Below are positions 1 through 12,110 of a DNA stretch of 64,000 bases, piece by piece. Positions within the stretch are counted from its first letter, which is position 1. Each line of letters opens with the position of its first letter. Location: positions 14,767,096-14,831,095 of the forward strand of contig CM034100.1 in NCBI GenBank assembly GCA_019914945.1, written 5' to 3'. Made by a program: the position numbers and the translations under genes. This stretch comes from Typha latifolia (lineage: Eukaryota; Streptophyta; Magnoliopsida; Poales; Typhaceae). The notes under the pieces were generated by a model, which was not told the DNA's origin, did not search any database, and saw only the letters and a list, made by a program, of their open reading frames with translations.

Positions 1-62
1 CGGGAATCGAACCCGGGTCTGTACCGTGGCAGGGTACTATTCTACCACTAGACCACTGGTGC
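1..62 (-). tRNA. tRNA-Gly (anticodon GCC), 3' end cut by window edge
   Basis: Read on the minus strand, the segment starts GCACCAGTGGTCTAGTGGTA, which gives the acceptor 5' strand, a D arm with GGT-type loop and box A. The anticodon loop CTGCCAC carries GCC. The T arm reads GGGTTCGATTC (box B). The last bases visible are CCCG, so roughly the final ten nucleotides (rest of the T stem and the acceptor 3' strand) lie outside the window. It decodes GGC and GGT glycine codons. It matches the standard cytosolic plant tRNA-Gly(GCC) and no intron is seen. Confidence 0.93.
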
Positions 63-1137
63 TCGTTCAGCGTCATTCATACAGTAATGTTACCGAGCTC
101 GACCTTCTTTGCCTTCAACAATGCTTCCCTCGTTGCTTAGATTTCACTGGAAATGATATCATTCTAGTTGCAAGAGCCTCCTCTTACAATTAGAACACAA
201 GCATTAATATCTCAGAAAAGCCCACACTTCCTTCATCCTTTTACTGTTTGGTTCAAAAGAATTAATCCAGTATGGATTCGGAGAGTTCAAGAAAATAAAA
301 ATTGTGAAACAAGTGATGCGTAGCTTTTTGTAAATAGTTCTTTCAACAAATTTTTTATGGTTTGAAGTTAGAGCCAGAGTTTAGGCCTTATTTGCTTTGA
401 GTTTAATAATCCTACTAAATTAGTTCACGGATTTCTATACTGGTTCAGTAAGAAATTTTTTTTTTAATTTTTTTTATATATAATCAAATTTATTATAAAA
501 AAAATAAAGAGTAAAAAATAAGACTAACTAATCAAGTTTTAAACTTAACCTAAAACAAAACAAAGACCTTAAAGCTCCCAGTTTTTGTGAAATATAAAAT
601 TTTAATTTCCTTGAGAGAAGTGAGGAAATTTTTGGAGACCAACTAATACGGCTTTAACCAATTAAAGTATAATTACTACTGCAAGCTGGTAAAGATAAAG
701 CAGCTTCCAAAGTTGGAAAAAGAAAAATAAAAATAAAAAAGGGAAAGAGTAGTCTAAGAGGTAAGGGGGTCAAAAGAGGATCAACCGAGACTGGAAATGT
801 CAATTAATTAACTTGGTTATGGATCTTATCATATCGGATCCAACTTTAATTGGACCCGGACTGCTGGACAGGATCCAATGAGACAAACAATCAAGCTGTT
901 GTTTCTCATTCGGATCTAAATCCAACACCTGAGTTGATTCGGGTCAGACGGGTTGAGATATACCCGGAACCCACGTGCTTTAGGATCCGCGCGCATTAAA
1001 GAGCTACTCTTTCTTTCGCCCTTACCATTTTACCGAGGCCTTCTAGATAGTTCCGCAACGGAAAGGATCACGATATCGGACGGCGGAGATTGCTCCATGG
1101 AACCTTCCCGATAGACTTGCTTCCAAAACCCTCGCCT
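63..1137. other. Intergenic spacer upstream of Cpn60 beta
   Basis: No gene is seen. The segment is AT-rich, with a poly(T)/poly(A) stretch near 450-510. A block at about 815-960 is rich in GGATCC/GGATCCAA-like and GGACCCGG words, which resemble degraded transposon termini found in many plant genomes, but no element boundary could be drawn. The right end grades into the promoter of the chaperonin gene. Confidence 0.5.
972..977. promoter_or_regulatory. G-box (CACGTG) upstream of Cpn60 beta
   Basis: A perfect CACGTG lies about 165 bp before the TATA-like element of the chaperonin gene. G-boxes bind bZIP and bHLH (PIF-type) factors and are common in light-regulated nuclear genes for plastid proteins. 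Regulation by light is inferred from position only. Confidence 0.45.
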
Positions 1138-1147
1138 CTATATTAAA
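1138..1147 (+). promoter_or_regulatory. TATA-like box of Cpn60 beta and nearby telo-box
   Basis: CTATATTAAA lies in the right place for a core promoter about 30-40 bp before a pyrimidine-rich stretch that could hold the start site. Downstream, at 1222-1230, the 5' leader holds AAACCCTAA, the telo-box motif found in leaders of highly expressed housekeeping plant genes. Confidence 0.5.
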
Positions 1148-1251
1148 ACCTCATCCCTTTCCTGCTCCCCCATTCCTAGCTGAGCTCTCTCACAGATTGG
1201 AAGCGAGCCTTATCCGCCGCCAAACCCTAACCCTTTCAGTCCGCCTCCCAG

Positions 1252-1901
1252 GTACACTTGCCCTCTTCTCCTAGCTCTCGGTCTCGTTTCCCTTCTTCTC
1301 TTTCGCACTCTTGCGGTGCTTGGATTTGGTGGTCGTGTTTCGGTTCGGTGTGGATTCTGTTACTTTGCGGTCTACCGCGTTTATCTCGAGGGGAATTGGT
1401 TGTGCAATCTGCTGAAGAAATAAGAACGCCCGAGGATTTGGAATTAATGATTGTAATGAGAAATTAGGGCTGAATTATCTTGTTTTATTCTTAAATTTCC
1501 TACTTTAAGTTATTTGGTGGTTGTAGTTTGTGGAAGTAGACGAGAATAAATTGCCTTGCAAGTTTGTCAAATGGTCCAGATTTCCTCTTAAGACGATACC
1601 TTTTCTTTTCTTTTTTTCCTTTTCTTTATCTTTTTTCGCTTTGCTGTTTTATGCTGGTGCTCAGTGGGAGAGAATTTGATGTGGAGTTTTAGTAATTTGG
1701 TAAACGACAAGTTGTGCTCTTGATTAAGATTCAATCCATTGTATAGTTCTTGGCTATCTCAATGTTAGTTTATCATGTGACTTGCAAACTACTACATTGG
1801 CATTAAAATATTGCTGGTATGAGCTGCTTAATTCACGTTCTCTCTCGAAGCTCTCATTGTAGTGTCTGACTGAGAATGTTCGCCTTTGCGTACATGGACA
1901 G
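1252..1901 (+). other. 5' UTR intron of Cpn60 beta
   Basis: The leader reads CCCAG then GTACAC at 1252. The acceptor is the AG at 1900-1901, four bases before the start codon at 1905. Leader introns of this size often raise expression in plants. Inferred from splice signals only; no transcript evidence is available. Confidence 0.55.
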
Positions 1902-1904
1902 AAA

Positions 1905-4900
1905 ATGGCATCCACATTCAGCACTATGTCAACAATCAGCGCTGTGGCTGCTCCTAGCAAGAAGCTCCCGGGATCTGGGGAGAAGTTCTCCAAGTTCTCT
2001 TCCCGCGCATCTATTTCTGCTAGTCCTCTAAGTGGGAGGAGGCAGGACTTGAACCTACAGAAAAGAGGCAGCTCTAAAGTCAGGGCAATGGCTAAGGAGT
2101 TATACTTCAACAAGGATGGATCGGCCATTAAAAAATTGCAAGTAAGTGCTTCGAAGTGTCTTGCAATTCTTTTTGCAGATGGACATTCTAAATCTTGGAA
2201 CTTGGCCCTTAAATTTTGTTTCTGTTACACTAATTTTCTTTTGGCTGTTTCAGACTGGTGTCAACAAGCTTGCAGACCTTGTTGGTGTTACTCTTGGCCC
2301 AAAGGGTAGGAATGTCGTTTTGGAAAGCAAGTATGGATCACCAAAAATTGTTAATGATGGTGTTACTGTAGCCAGGGAGGTAATAATTAGGTTTATATAA
2401 AGCTTGTTCACTTTTCACATTATATGCTATATCTCAATTCATCGAATAGACGTAGTTGTCTAGTTGTCTACAATGTTCATGTTTTTTATGCTAAAAATTA
2501 TATAGGTCTCAGATTCTAGCATCATAACACTTAATTTGGTGCTTTATCAATGTTCTGCTTTGATTAGGTTGAACTAGAGGATCCTGTTGAGAACATTGGT
2601 GCAAAGCTAGTAAGACAGGCTGCTGCAAAGACCAATGATCTTGCTGGGGATGGTACCACTACTTCAGTTGTTCTTGCTCAGGGGTTGATTGCTGAGGGTG
2701 TTAAGGTTTGTGATTTCTTCCTATTCCTGCACACAGTTCTCTCACTGGTTTGTTTGGGTGGCGGCATCTTTCCTATTTGCTGATACTGTGGTATGCGCAG
2801 GTGGTTGCCGCAGGGGCCAACCCTGTTCAGATCACTCGGGGTATTGAGAAAACAGCCAAAGCTTTAGTTGCTGAACTGAAGCTGATGTCAAAAGAGGTAT
2901 ATATAGTAGACTTTGAATTGGAACCTTTACAGTCGCAGCATTTTGGTCCTACACTGCCTGCCATTTTCTCTCAATGAATTCCAACAAGTTGGCGTTATAT
3001 AAATGCTTAGCCTTTTATATTAATCTCCAACTGCTTGCTGACGACATTTGGATGGTCTTATGGTCTCCACTTGTAGTGTATATAACTATATATTAGCTAT
3101 GATCACTAATCATGCATATGATTTGCAGGTTGAAGATAGTGAGCTAGCCGATGTCGCAGCAGTGAGTGCTGGAAACAACTATGAAATTGGAAACATGATC
3201 GCTGAGGCTATGAGTAAGGTGGGTAGGAAGGGAGTGGTGACACTCGAAGAGGGGAAAAGCGCTGAAAATAGCCTTTACGTCGTAGAGGGAATGCAGTTTG
3301 ATCGTGGTTATATTTCTCCTTACTTTGTAACAGATAGTGAGAAAATGTCAGTTGAATATGAAAACTGCAAGGTTAGTAATTGCTTGCATAGTTTTGCGTT
3401 TGGATTCCATATTCATTTTTTATTTATGTCTAAATATATTTTATCTTTGCAGTTGCTTCTTGTGGACAAGAAAATCACAAACGCAAGGGATCTTATCAAT
3501 GTTTTGGAAGATGCTATTAGAGGAGGATATCCTGTCGTGATAATTGCTGAAGATATTGAACAGGAAGCTCTTGCTACTCTTGTCGTGAATAAACTTAGAG
3601 GTGCATTAAAAATTGCTGCACTAAAAGCACCTGGATTTGGGGAGCGCAAAAGCCAATACCTTGATGACATTGCCATCCTGACAGGAGGTTGGATTCCTTA
3701 TACCATGTTTTAATACTTCTTTCACCGGTTGTTTTCCCTTTTTACCATGTCATGACAGGCTGTTGTATGCAGCTACTGTGATCAGAGAGGAGGTTGGGCT
3801 TTCCTTGGATAAAGCAGACAAGGAAGTATTGGGCAATGCTGCTAAAATTGTGCTTACTAAAGATGCTACAACAATAGTAGGTGATGGAACCACTCAGGAA
3901 GAAGTGACTAAAAGGGTTGCACAGATTCGTAATCTCATTGAGGTTAGATCTCCTGTGTTTTTCATCTTATTGCTTATGCTTTCTGCTTGTATGACACCTG
4001 GAACAGCCTGAATGACGCAAGAATCATTATTCAGGTTGCTGACCAGGAATATGAGAAGGAGAAACTGAATGAGAGGATTGCAAAGCTCTCTGGTGGTGTT
4101 GCTGTCATTCAGGTAATATATCGAACCAATATGTCTTTTGTGCTCCATTCTGATGAATTGTGTTTTACAATTTTACTTAACTTCCTGTTGGAATCGGGCA
4201 GGTTGGAGCACAGACAGAGACAGAATTGAAGGAGAAGAAATTAAGAGTAGAAGATGCACTCAATGCTACAAAGGTATGCCAAATTTATTTGTTGTGGCTA
4301 CGTCAAATATTTTTTGCTGTGAATGCTATGTTTTAAGTAATGGTCTCCTTGTTATAAGTAACAATATCCTTTTGCACCTAGACTATGTTTGAAGTATTTA
4401 AATGAAGTAAATTTGGTTTTCTATATGCTCAGGCTGCTGTTGAGGAAGGAATTGTTGTTGGTGGTGGTTGTACCCTGTTGAGGCTTGCATCCAAAGTTGA
4501 TGCCATCAAGGACACTCTCGAAAATGATGAGCAGAAGGTTGAAATTCCTTCCATGAATTTATCAAATTTTTTTTTCTGATGGGCAAGTTCATGCATGTTG
4601 TCGAGACATCTAACGTTGACCTGCTTTATCGTAGGTTGGAGCGGAAATTGTAAAGAGGGCTCTGAGCTATCCGTTGAAATTAATTGCCAAAAATGCTGGA
4701 GTTAATGGAAGTGTTGTCACTGAGAAGGTACGGACTTCTTAGTTAGTGTACTAAGTTATTCTTTTAATCTTGCTAACAGCTAACTGGGGGAGTATGAGAT
4801 TCTTGATCCTTTTTTCTTTTCCTTCAGGTGCTCTCCAGTGACAACCCAAAATATGGGTATAATGCTGCAACTGGAAAATACGAGGATCTAATGGCTGCTG

Positions 4901-5507
4901 GAATTATTGACCCCACTAAGGTCTGTCCATTTTGCAACTCCCATATTTTTTTCTGTTAATTACGTGGCTTTGTTTCTGTTGTTTGGTTCAACAAGATGGT
5001 ACTGTTAGTGCTCCATAGATTCAATGACTAGTCAAAATGCAATTTTCTTTCCAGGTCTTAGGATTAGGAATTAGATCCGGTCTTGCCCTCTTGTTTTAAT
5101 ATCTTTTGATTAGGTTGTTAGATTTGGTCATGATGTGTTGGATCAATCAGCTATGAACTTTTTTCCTTTCCTGTTGGATTTGAGTAGCTCTATAATGATG
5201 CATTATCAAATGGTAGGATCCATCTTACCACTGTCGAGGTACTAAAAAGATTCTTTTATATTGAGCAGGTGGTCAGGTGCTGCTTGGAACATGCGGCGTC
5301 TGTTGCCAGAACGTTCCTTACTTCAGATGTTGTAGTTGTCGATATCAAGGAGCCCGAGCCAGTGGCTGCTGGAAATCCGATGGATAACTCAGGTACTACC
5401 TTTTTGAAAGTTAAATCACTTTTTAGCATGTCCAAGTTCATTTGTATTTCCATAAGATAAGCGACCTGATATTTCCTTTTCTATTTCAACCAGGATACGG
5501 TTACTAA
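1905..5507 (+). CDS. CPN60B: Plastid chaperonin 60 subunit beta (Rubisco large-subunit binding protein beta)
   Basis: Group I chaperonin of the chloroplast stroma. With Cpn60 alpha and Cpn20/Cpn10 it folds imported and plastid-made proteins, including the Rubisco large subunit. Fourteen coding exons: 1905-2141, 2254-2379, 2568-2705, 2801-2896, 3129-3371, 3453-3687, 3773-3942, 4035-4112, 4202-4273, 4433-4537, 4635-4727, 4828-4920, 5269-5392, 5494-5507; they sum to 607 residues, the usual length. Residues 1 to about 54 are a Ser-rich transit peptide; the mature part begins near [12 protein letters not shown]. Seen: [14 protein letters not shown], the ATP-site motif AGDGTTTS, the apical-domain segment APGFGERK and the late equatorial segment [13 protein letters not shown]. 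The C-terminus ends in DNSGYGY. All introns are GT-AG. The start is the first ATG after the leader intron. The beta assignment rests on overall resemblance; alpha copies differ. Confidence 0.96.
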
Positions 5508-8284
5508 TTGATAGCTCCACAAAGGTGTAGCCAGAAAGAAATAAGATGATCCCTCCATAGCCAATGCATATTTTTGTGGTCTCTCTTTGTAAATCTATTA
5601 TTGATATCATTTTGAACTAGAGTGGTCAGAGGTTAGTGAGGTTAGATTAAGCCTTGTCTGCGGCATGCATGCGATAAGAAGCACCAAGAACATCTGTAGT
5701 ACAACCTTGTATTCTTTGTAAGACCTAATTTTAGCTTCCGATCCAGGTCTAAATGAATCGAGTCAGCTTACTTGACTTGCTATTGAGCAACAAAAATTTT
5801 CATTCTAGGCTGCTGCTTGTCATTTGCTTTGATTCCAAGCCTAGGCTTAGCATTAAATTTTTTTTTTTGCCCACGAGAGTTTCTTGATTCTATTTATCCC
5901 GTGGTGGGTGTTTCCGTGTTTGTGTTTGTTTTTGTCTTGATGTATATTATATGCGTACAATTCAAAATTTAAAAAGAAAAAGAAAAAAGAAGAAGAAATT
6001 GAACCGTTTAAATCTTGCAGATAACAACTAACGACTTTGATGACATTAAATTTACTAAGTCGGTTCTCCAGCGGCATTTATTCGATATTCCTTGCATTTA
6101 TTGATCCTGGTGTCCGGTCTGTTGATTATATTTACATGGCGATCCATCCGATGATGACTCCTTTTTCTTTTTATGTAGTTGTACCGGTAACTTTTCCTTT
6201 TCTTAGTGTATGGTAAGTGCAAAATTTCCTTTTCTCTGTGTTGAGGAACAGAATAAGAGAAAAGAAAATATATTTTTTTGTTGTTGTACTTTTGGCTGGA
6301 GGTAGCTGCTCAGCACTTTAACATGATCCAGCTTATCTTTGTTCTATTCTTTTGTACCTAAAATTACTATTAAAACTTTGACATCTAGCTTACAGCTATG
6401 TACACCTTTTCATTTATTACTAATAAATAGTATATAATATCCAGTACATGTCGCCTAATAGACGTTTGTCATATAAAGCCAAAACACCTATCCAACTCAT
6501 CAACAACTACTACCAATGATAAAAGAGAGCTCTGTTAAAGAACACTATAAGTATGATCAGTTTACAGTTTAGACCTTCTTTTGAACTCTTTATCAATGAT
6601 AAAATTAGCCCTTTTGGCTCTCCATTGGCTTGTTACATTAATTTAATTGGAACGCAAATCTCAAGCTAAGTCATATGATGCATATATTTCATGAATGATT
6701 GGAGATAAGACATGAGCATTATACTGTCTTTTCATGAATGTTTTGTGGTGATTGAAAAGTTTATTCTTTTTTAGCATGATCAAATAGGACTTGAAGACCT
6801 TCCATTTCCCTGCAGAGTGATGGCCCTAACAGTTGTTCCTTATTGCCACATAGTTGATGATGGCTGATATTTCACATCAATCAAATGCATAGGCCAAATG
6901 AAGGGAGCTTTGAACCCCTTGTTGATCTATGCAAGTGTCTTGGAGAATAATGGAAGTGGAGCAAATCATAGAAGTGCAAGTTATCATGTTACTTTCTTAT
7001 AGAATGATTGATGAGGAGTTGGCTCTTTAGATGGTTGACATTTTTTATGCATAAAATTTCAAAATATATTCTAAATCAGGCTGTCTGAAACTTGCACTAG
7101 GTTGATCATCTATTTTCATGGCAAACATTAGGGCAAAAAGAATATGGATCGTTTAGAACAAAATGCATGCCTAGCTAAGAAACTAATTAGACATTTCAAG
7201 AGATAGACTATAGATAGGACGAGAACAACTTTAATCAAGAGGACTCAAAGAATTGGGACAAAGACAAGAAGACAAGTTAACTCAGTTTCCCAAATATAAT
7301 ACCAGTAAACGACCAAATTTGTAATCTGCAAGGATCAACACCTGCTAAAAAATCCAAGCAATCTCCAGAAATGTGCCACATATTGGCTCGTTTCAATTTA
7401 CCATAGAATAAAAGGTTGTGGTTGTTTCTCAAACTTCCAAATGGAGTACATCATTGGAGAGTACTAGGTAGCATCTTAATAATAATGGTCAGTGAAAAAG
7501 GTGTCAGAGCTTCTCACTACATATGTAAAACTTTATTTGTTTAATTACCACACTTCATCTTAGTTAAGTTCATGAATTGAGATTACTAACTTAGCCTCTT
7601 GCTCTTTAGGGCTATCGCATGTAAAGATAACATTACTACGTGATCTAGAATCTACATGCATGGAATGCATGGATCTGAACATGTATATATATAAAAGGAA
7701 AGGAAAAGAAAAGAGAAACATATAAGAAAGTAAAACCCTGAGTAAATAAAATAACTTCTGACAAAATTTCGCCACTACACGTAGAAAGTAAGTATTTAAA
7801 GAGTCGTATGTTGTGGTACAATGCCTGTCCTCAACCTTTAATTTGTGGAACACGATGGAGGGTTGAGTAAAAGACTCAACTCATGTCGGGAAAAACACAT
7901 AGTGTCCAATCATATTTACCAAAGTGAGAAACAAATGATTCAAATTTGAACTCATGAACACGTTACTCATGTCCTATATATGTGATTTGAAAAGTCACCT
8001 AATACTTGCATGTACATTAAGCTCATTTCTTTCAACTAGATGATAATAGAAAGTTCAGGAACAGGAGCAGAAACCCTAACAAGCTTATATCCTCAATGTT
8101 CTTCTTCCTTCCTTCCTTCCTTCCTTTGGTCTAGCTTGTAGTCAATATTGATATATATATGTATCTTAACACAAGAAAGACAACCAATTGTTTGATTATC
8201 TTTGTTTGAGACTATCAGAAGTAATGTAATGAACTGTTCGTGTGTTCCTCCCTCTTAATTTGAGAGATAGATAGATAGAGAGAG

Positions 8285-8321
<37 letters not shown>

Positions 8322-8728
8322 TAGATAGAAAGAAAGAGTTAATAAAGAAGATCTCATCCTATTAGATTATCAACATCATCTCTCAACTTGCTCATGAAGG
8401 CTCCTCTCAGTCACATCTAAGACGTGTACTTCCTCCAACTGTAGAAAGCTTCTGTTCCTCAGCTTTCTGTCCCATCCCCCAACAATTCAAGGATGGTGGT
8501 CTACCACATGCCTGCTCCCATTTCACCAACACCTCCCTTTCTTCTTTTTTTCTTTTTTTTAAACCTTTTTTGTTTTTCGCGGCTGTTCATGTTAAAACAA
8601 GATTTTTGTTTAATTAAGGAAAAAAAAGTTAACAGAAAGAAACCCCTCGACTCCAAAGACTCAAACTTGGTGCAAGGTTTATATAGGTAAGGCTTGAACA
8701 AATTAATTGCATATATCTTGTTATATTA
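5508..8728. other. Spacer between Cpn60 beta and WRKY (3' regions)
   Basis: The first 200-250 bases are probably the chaperonin 3' UTR. The rest is AT-rich with no convincing coding segment; the short open frames lack splice partners or recognisable motifs. Simple repeats include CTTCC/TTCC units near 8101-8126 and GATA/GA passing into an AT run near 8266-8335. The last part, up to 8728, should hold the WRKY 3' UTR. Confidence 0.5.
8266..8336. repeat. Compound microsatellite GATA/GA/AT
   Basis: GATA units, then a GA run, then about 15 AT units, then GATA and GAAA units again. It lies in the spacer downstream of the WRKY gene, with no coding role. Confidence 0.85.
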
Positions 8729-11536
8729 TCAACCTTTCTTTGCTTCTCCAAACGAGCTCCCTCCCCAATCAAACATGTTGAATGGATCCAAGCCCTTGTC
8801 TCCCCTCTCCTCATCCGGCTTTGCTTCCATGAATTCTTTGGAGAAGATGAGGCTCATTGGGTCTGTCTCTAATTCCGTCAAGTCCGCGAAGAAGTCGTCC
8901 GGCTGGTTCGACTCCGGGATCATAGGATTGTAGCTCTGATGGAGTACTTGGTTGAGCTCATTGTCTTCAGATGCATCAGCGGACTTCATCTCCCCCACCT
9001 CTTCCTTGACGAGAGGAGCGTTTGAGCTTCTCGTCGTCTCCTTTGCTTCTTCCTTAAGACCTTGCGGCGGCTTCTGGTAATGAGGAGAGATTTTTGAAGC
9101 TGAGGAGCTACTCTTTGAAGGCTGCGATCTCGTCGATCCAGCAAGAGCGTTTCTTTGAGTCGGCCATGGATGGTTGTGCTCCGATGTGTAGGTGATGACT
9201 AACATGTTCGGATCGGTCCGACTGCGCTCCACTTGTTTCCTTGCTGAGCATCCTTTTGAACTACTACATCTGTAATAACCCCTGAATTGCATTCAAAGTT
9301 TCAGCTAATTATTAGACAATTATTTTACCAATGCACTCATCCATTCAAAAATGAAATAGCACTAATGTCAGTTGGCAAAGCAAAGATGAGTATATTCTAT
9401 TACGAAATAAAAATAAAAGAAACCAGAATAGCTTTGCCATATCAGAAACTTGTCAATTGCAATCTTTTTATATTAATGACGCTCTAAAATAACAACAATT
9501 TGGAGTGAGTTTAATTATCCTGCATATATAGAATTATGCACAAGAGCTTCGGCATGCCTATATGTAGGTTTGCAAACTGAAGCTCCAATAGGCTTCATGA
9601 TTGATTATCAAATAAAAATCATCAGGACATGAGATATTTATCTAGGTTATAAATTTGAACATTTCTTGGTGAATTGAGGAACTTCAGTGAAAAAGCAAGT
9701 AATCTGCTTTCTTTTTTAACTCCACGAAACTAAAAAAACAATGTTGCTTCAGATCCAATAAAAAAAAAAAAGGTGTATATTAAGTAGGTAGCAGATGAAT
9801 TCATATCAGTACTTGAGTTGGTCTAATGAGAATAATGCAAACAAGCTAGAGGAGAAGGATCTGGTTCTTTTCTCCAAAAGTTCCTTTTTGCTCTCATACT
9901 TCTTTTACACATCAATGAATAAAATTCAAGACGGTAGCAAGAAAAAGAAGAAGAAGAAGAGTAAATTAGTATTATGAGATGACACACTGTAGAGAGAAGA
10001 GACTAGGGACTTGTTCTTCTTTTCCCTTCATCAGAGTAGATCTTAGCTCATCCTTTGACTAATTATTAGCTACTCATGCAAATGCTTCTACTAACTAAGA
10101 AATAGGTTGGAAGAAGGAAGAGGTTATAGCTATCTCACTTCCCAGCTGAGAATTAAGGGAATCTATGGGTTTATGAGCATGTGATTATTAGAGGAATTAA
10201 CAATTTTACCTTGGATATGGAGATCCCTTGATTGGTTTCTGGCCATACTTCCTCCATGCCCATAGATCAGATGGAACTACCTCTCCACTTGACCTCCCGC
10301 TTGCAACTGCTGGTGCTGGAATGCACACCACCTTCTTTGCCTGGCTTTTCCTATTCATGGCAAGGAGACACCAACTCAAAACTTCCATTTGCCACACTCC
10401 CATAAATAGGAAAGAAATGACTCAAGCAAGAAAGAGAGAATATATATAGATATATACGCATATAAAAGCTTTAGCACAATAATGATAATAGAGCTTGAAT
10501 CTAATTGGTAATTGTTTTGTTTTCGGTAGAGGATATCTGTTAGTTTCTCAGAGCATCTAGGGTTTGCGAACCACTTGACAGAGAATGAAGCCCGCTCTCT
10601 ATTAATATCGAAATCTTCAGAGCTTTCCATTGTGTGTTCTTCTGTCAGCTCAGACAAGATCACTCCTTTTGCATCATTCCCATCAAAAACCCACTTCCTA
10701 CAAACCTCCTAATACCTCATAATTTTAAGAGCTCTATGTGGCTCTAACTTCAATTTAGATTGGCTTACAAGTCCTTTCCTATCCTATCCATCTCAACCCA
10801 CTTGCTAGTTTTTTCTTCTTCTTCTTCTTCTTCTTCTTCTTCTTCTTCTTCTTCTTCTTCTTCTTCTTCTTCTTCTTCTTCTTTCTTAAAAACCTCATCT
10901 TGGTGAACCTCAAGGTTACAACCCAAATGATCAAAATAAAAAATAGCTAGAAAGAAGAAGAATAAGAAAATTAAATAAAAATAAGACAAGTAGCTAGCTA
11001 AGCTTAGCAACAAGATATAAGCATACGCTAAGTAAAATTGATCCGAACCTTCGCTTGATCCCCGGAGTCCGCGGCGATGAGATCTGCACTCCGACGACTG
11101 TATCCACCTCCGAGCCACCGCCGACCTTCAGCATACCTCCGGCCACCATCGGAGGAGGCGTCGGCAGGAGCAGCGAGGGCTTCACGCCAGCTGGCGAGAT
11201 CTGGAGAACCCTCGAGAAGATATTATTGCTCATCTCCTCACCCACCTGTATCTTCTGAGCTAAAAGCCCTCCACCTCCTTCTCTCCCCTCGCTGGCGCTT
11301 ACCGCTGCGTCCAACGACTCCATTCCGGACAATTCGTTGAGCAGCGGGTCGCGGAGGTTGGCGAAGGGGTCGCCGAAGTCCCCCGCCGGGCCGACATCGG
11401 CTGATGAGGAAGCGGGGAAGATCACCGGCTCCACCGGGAGACGCCAATCGGGTGTCGGGAGGTCGGCCCTCGGCGTAGCGCCGCCGCGGCCCCCGGCGCG
11501 GACTATGTCGGCGAGGTCACCTTGGTCATTCTCCAT
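8729..11536 (-). CDS. WRKY transcription factor, group IIe (AtWRKY14/35-like)
   Basis: DNA-binding regulator expected in the nucleus, recognising W-boxes (TTGACC/T). Three exons on the minus strand: 11049-11536, 10210-10350, 8729-9281; they give 393 residues. The WRKY domain has WRKYGQK at residues 195-201 and a zinc finger C215-X5-C221-X23-H245-X1-H247, the C2H2 type of group II. The intron that splits the Arg of PYPRGYYRC sits at the position shared by groups I, IIc-e and III. The N-terminus [12 protein letters not shown] and [12 protein letters not shown] resemble AtWRKY14/35. A basic stretch (GIKRRKSQAKK, about 159-169) could serve as nuclear localisation signal. An in-frame ATG at 11558-11560 would add eight residues (MCDFFWQR). 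The C-terminus is acidic, possibly activating. The target genes and the process are not readable from sequence. Confidence 0.93.
10813..10881. repeat. (TTC)23 / (GAA)23 repeat in WRKY intron 1
   Basis: Twenty-three uninterrupted TTC units on the plus strand, so GAA on the transcribed-sense strand of the WRKY gene. It lies wholly inside intron 1 (10351-11048). A chance open frame reads through it as a glutamate run but is intronic. Confidence 0.95.
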
Positions 11537-11987
11537 CCTCTGCCAGAAGAAATCACACATGACTAAAATTACTTTTCAGTAGCTCAAATCAACCGGTCTT
11601 TATTTTTCCTCCTTTTTCTTTTCTTCTCTTTTATTTTTTCTCTCTATGCTGCTGCTGCTGCTGCTGCTTCCTTTGGGGTTTGTTTGGTGTTGCACCAAAG
11701 AGAGAGGAGCAGACCCATGCAACAAAAGCTTTAATTCCTCTGAAGCATCTTTTCTTTCTCCTCTCTTTCACTGGCTAGATGATAGATAAGAGCTGGATCA
11801 AGTAAAGGTAGTTTAATCCCTAAGAGGCCAAGTGGGAGAGAGAGAAAGAGAGAGAGAGCGAGATGGGGATAACCTAATTTTTTATATGTAGTTGAGGCTG
11901 ACTTTTTCATGGCAAAGGCCGACCTGTGCATACGCAACAAAGAGAGAGGCAAGCTAAGAGCAATGGATATAAATTACAAGGAATTCT

Positions 11988-12035
<48 letters not shown>

Positions 12036-12110
12036 TTTGGGATTTATTAACAAAGAATTAATTAGATATATAAAAAAAAAGTTTAAACAATGATAGTAGA
12101 AAACTATGAT
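11537..12110. promoter_or_regulatory. Probable WRKY leader and promoter region with GA/CT tracts
   Basis: Upstream of the WRKY start the plus strand shows CTG units (about 11647-11668), a GA-rich tract (about 11837-11862) and a long GA run (about 11988-12030), so CT-rich on the sense strand. CT/GA tracts near starts are common in plant leaders and can bind BPC/GAGA factors. No clear TATA box could be assigned. Confidence 0.4.

Noticed and set aside
10765..11118. Minus-strand open frame with a long glutamate run
   Set aside because: It is the GAA repeat of WRKY intron 1 read in one frame; the flanking splice sites place it in the intron.
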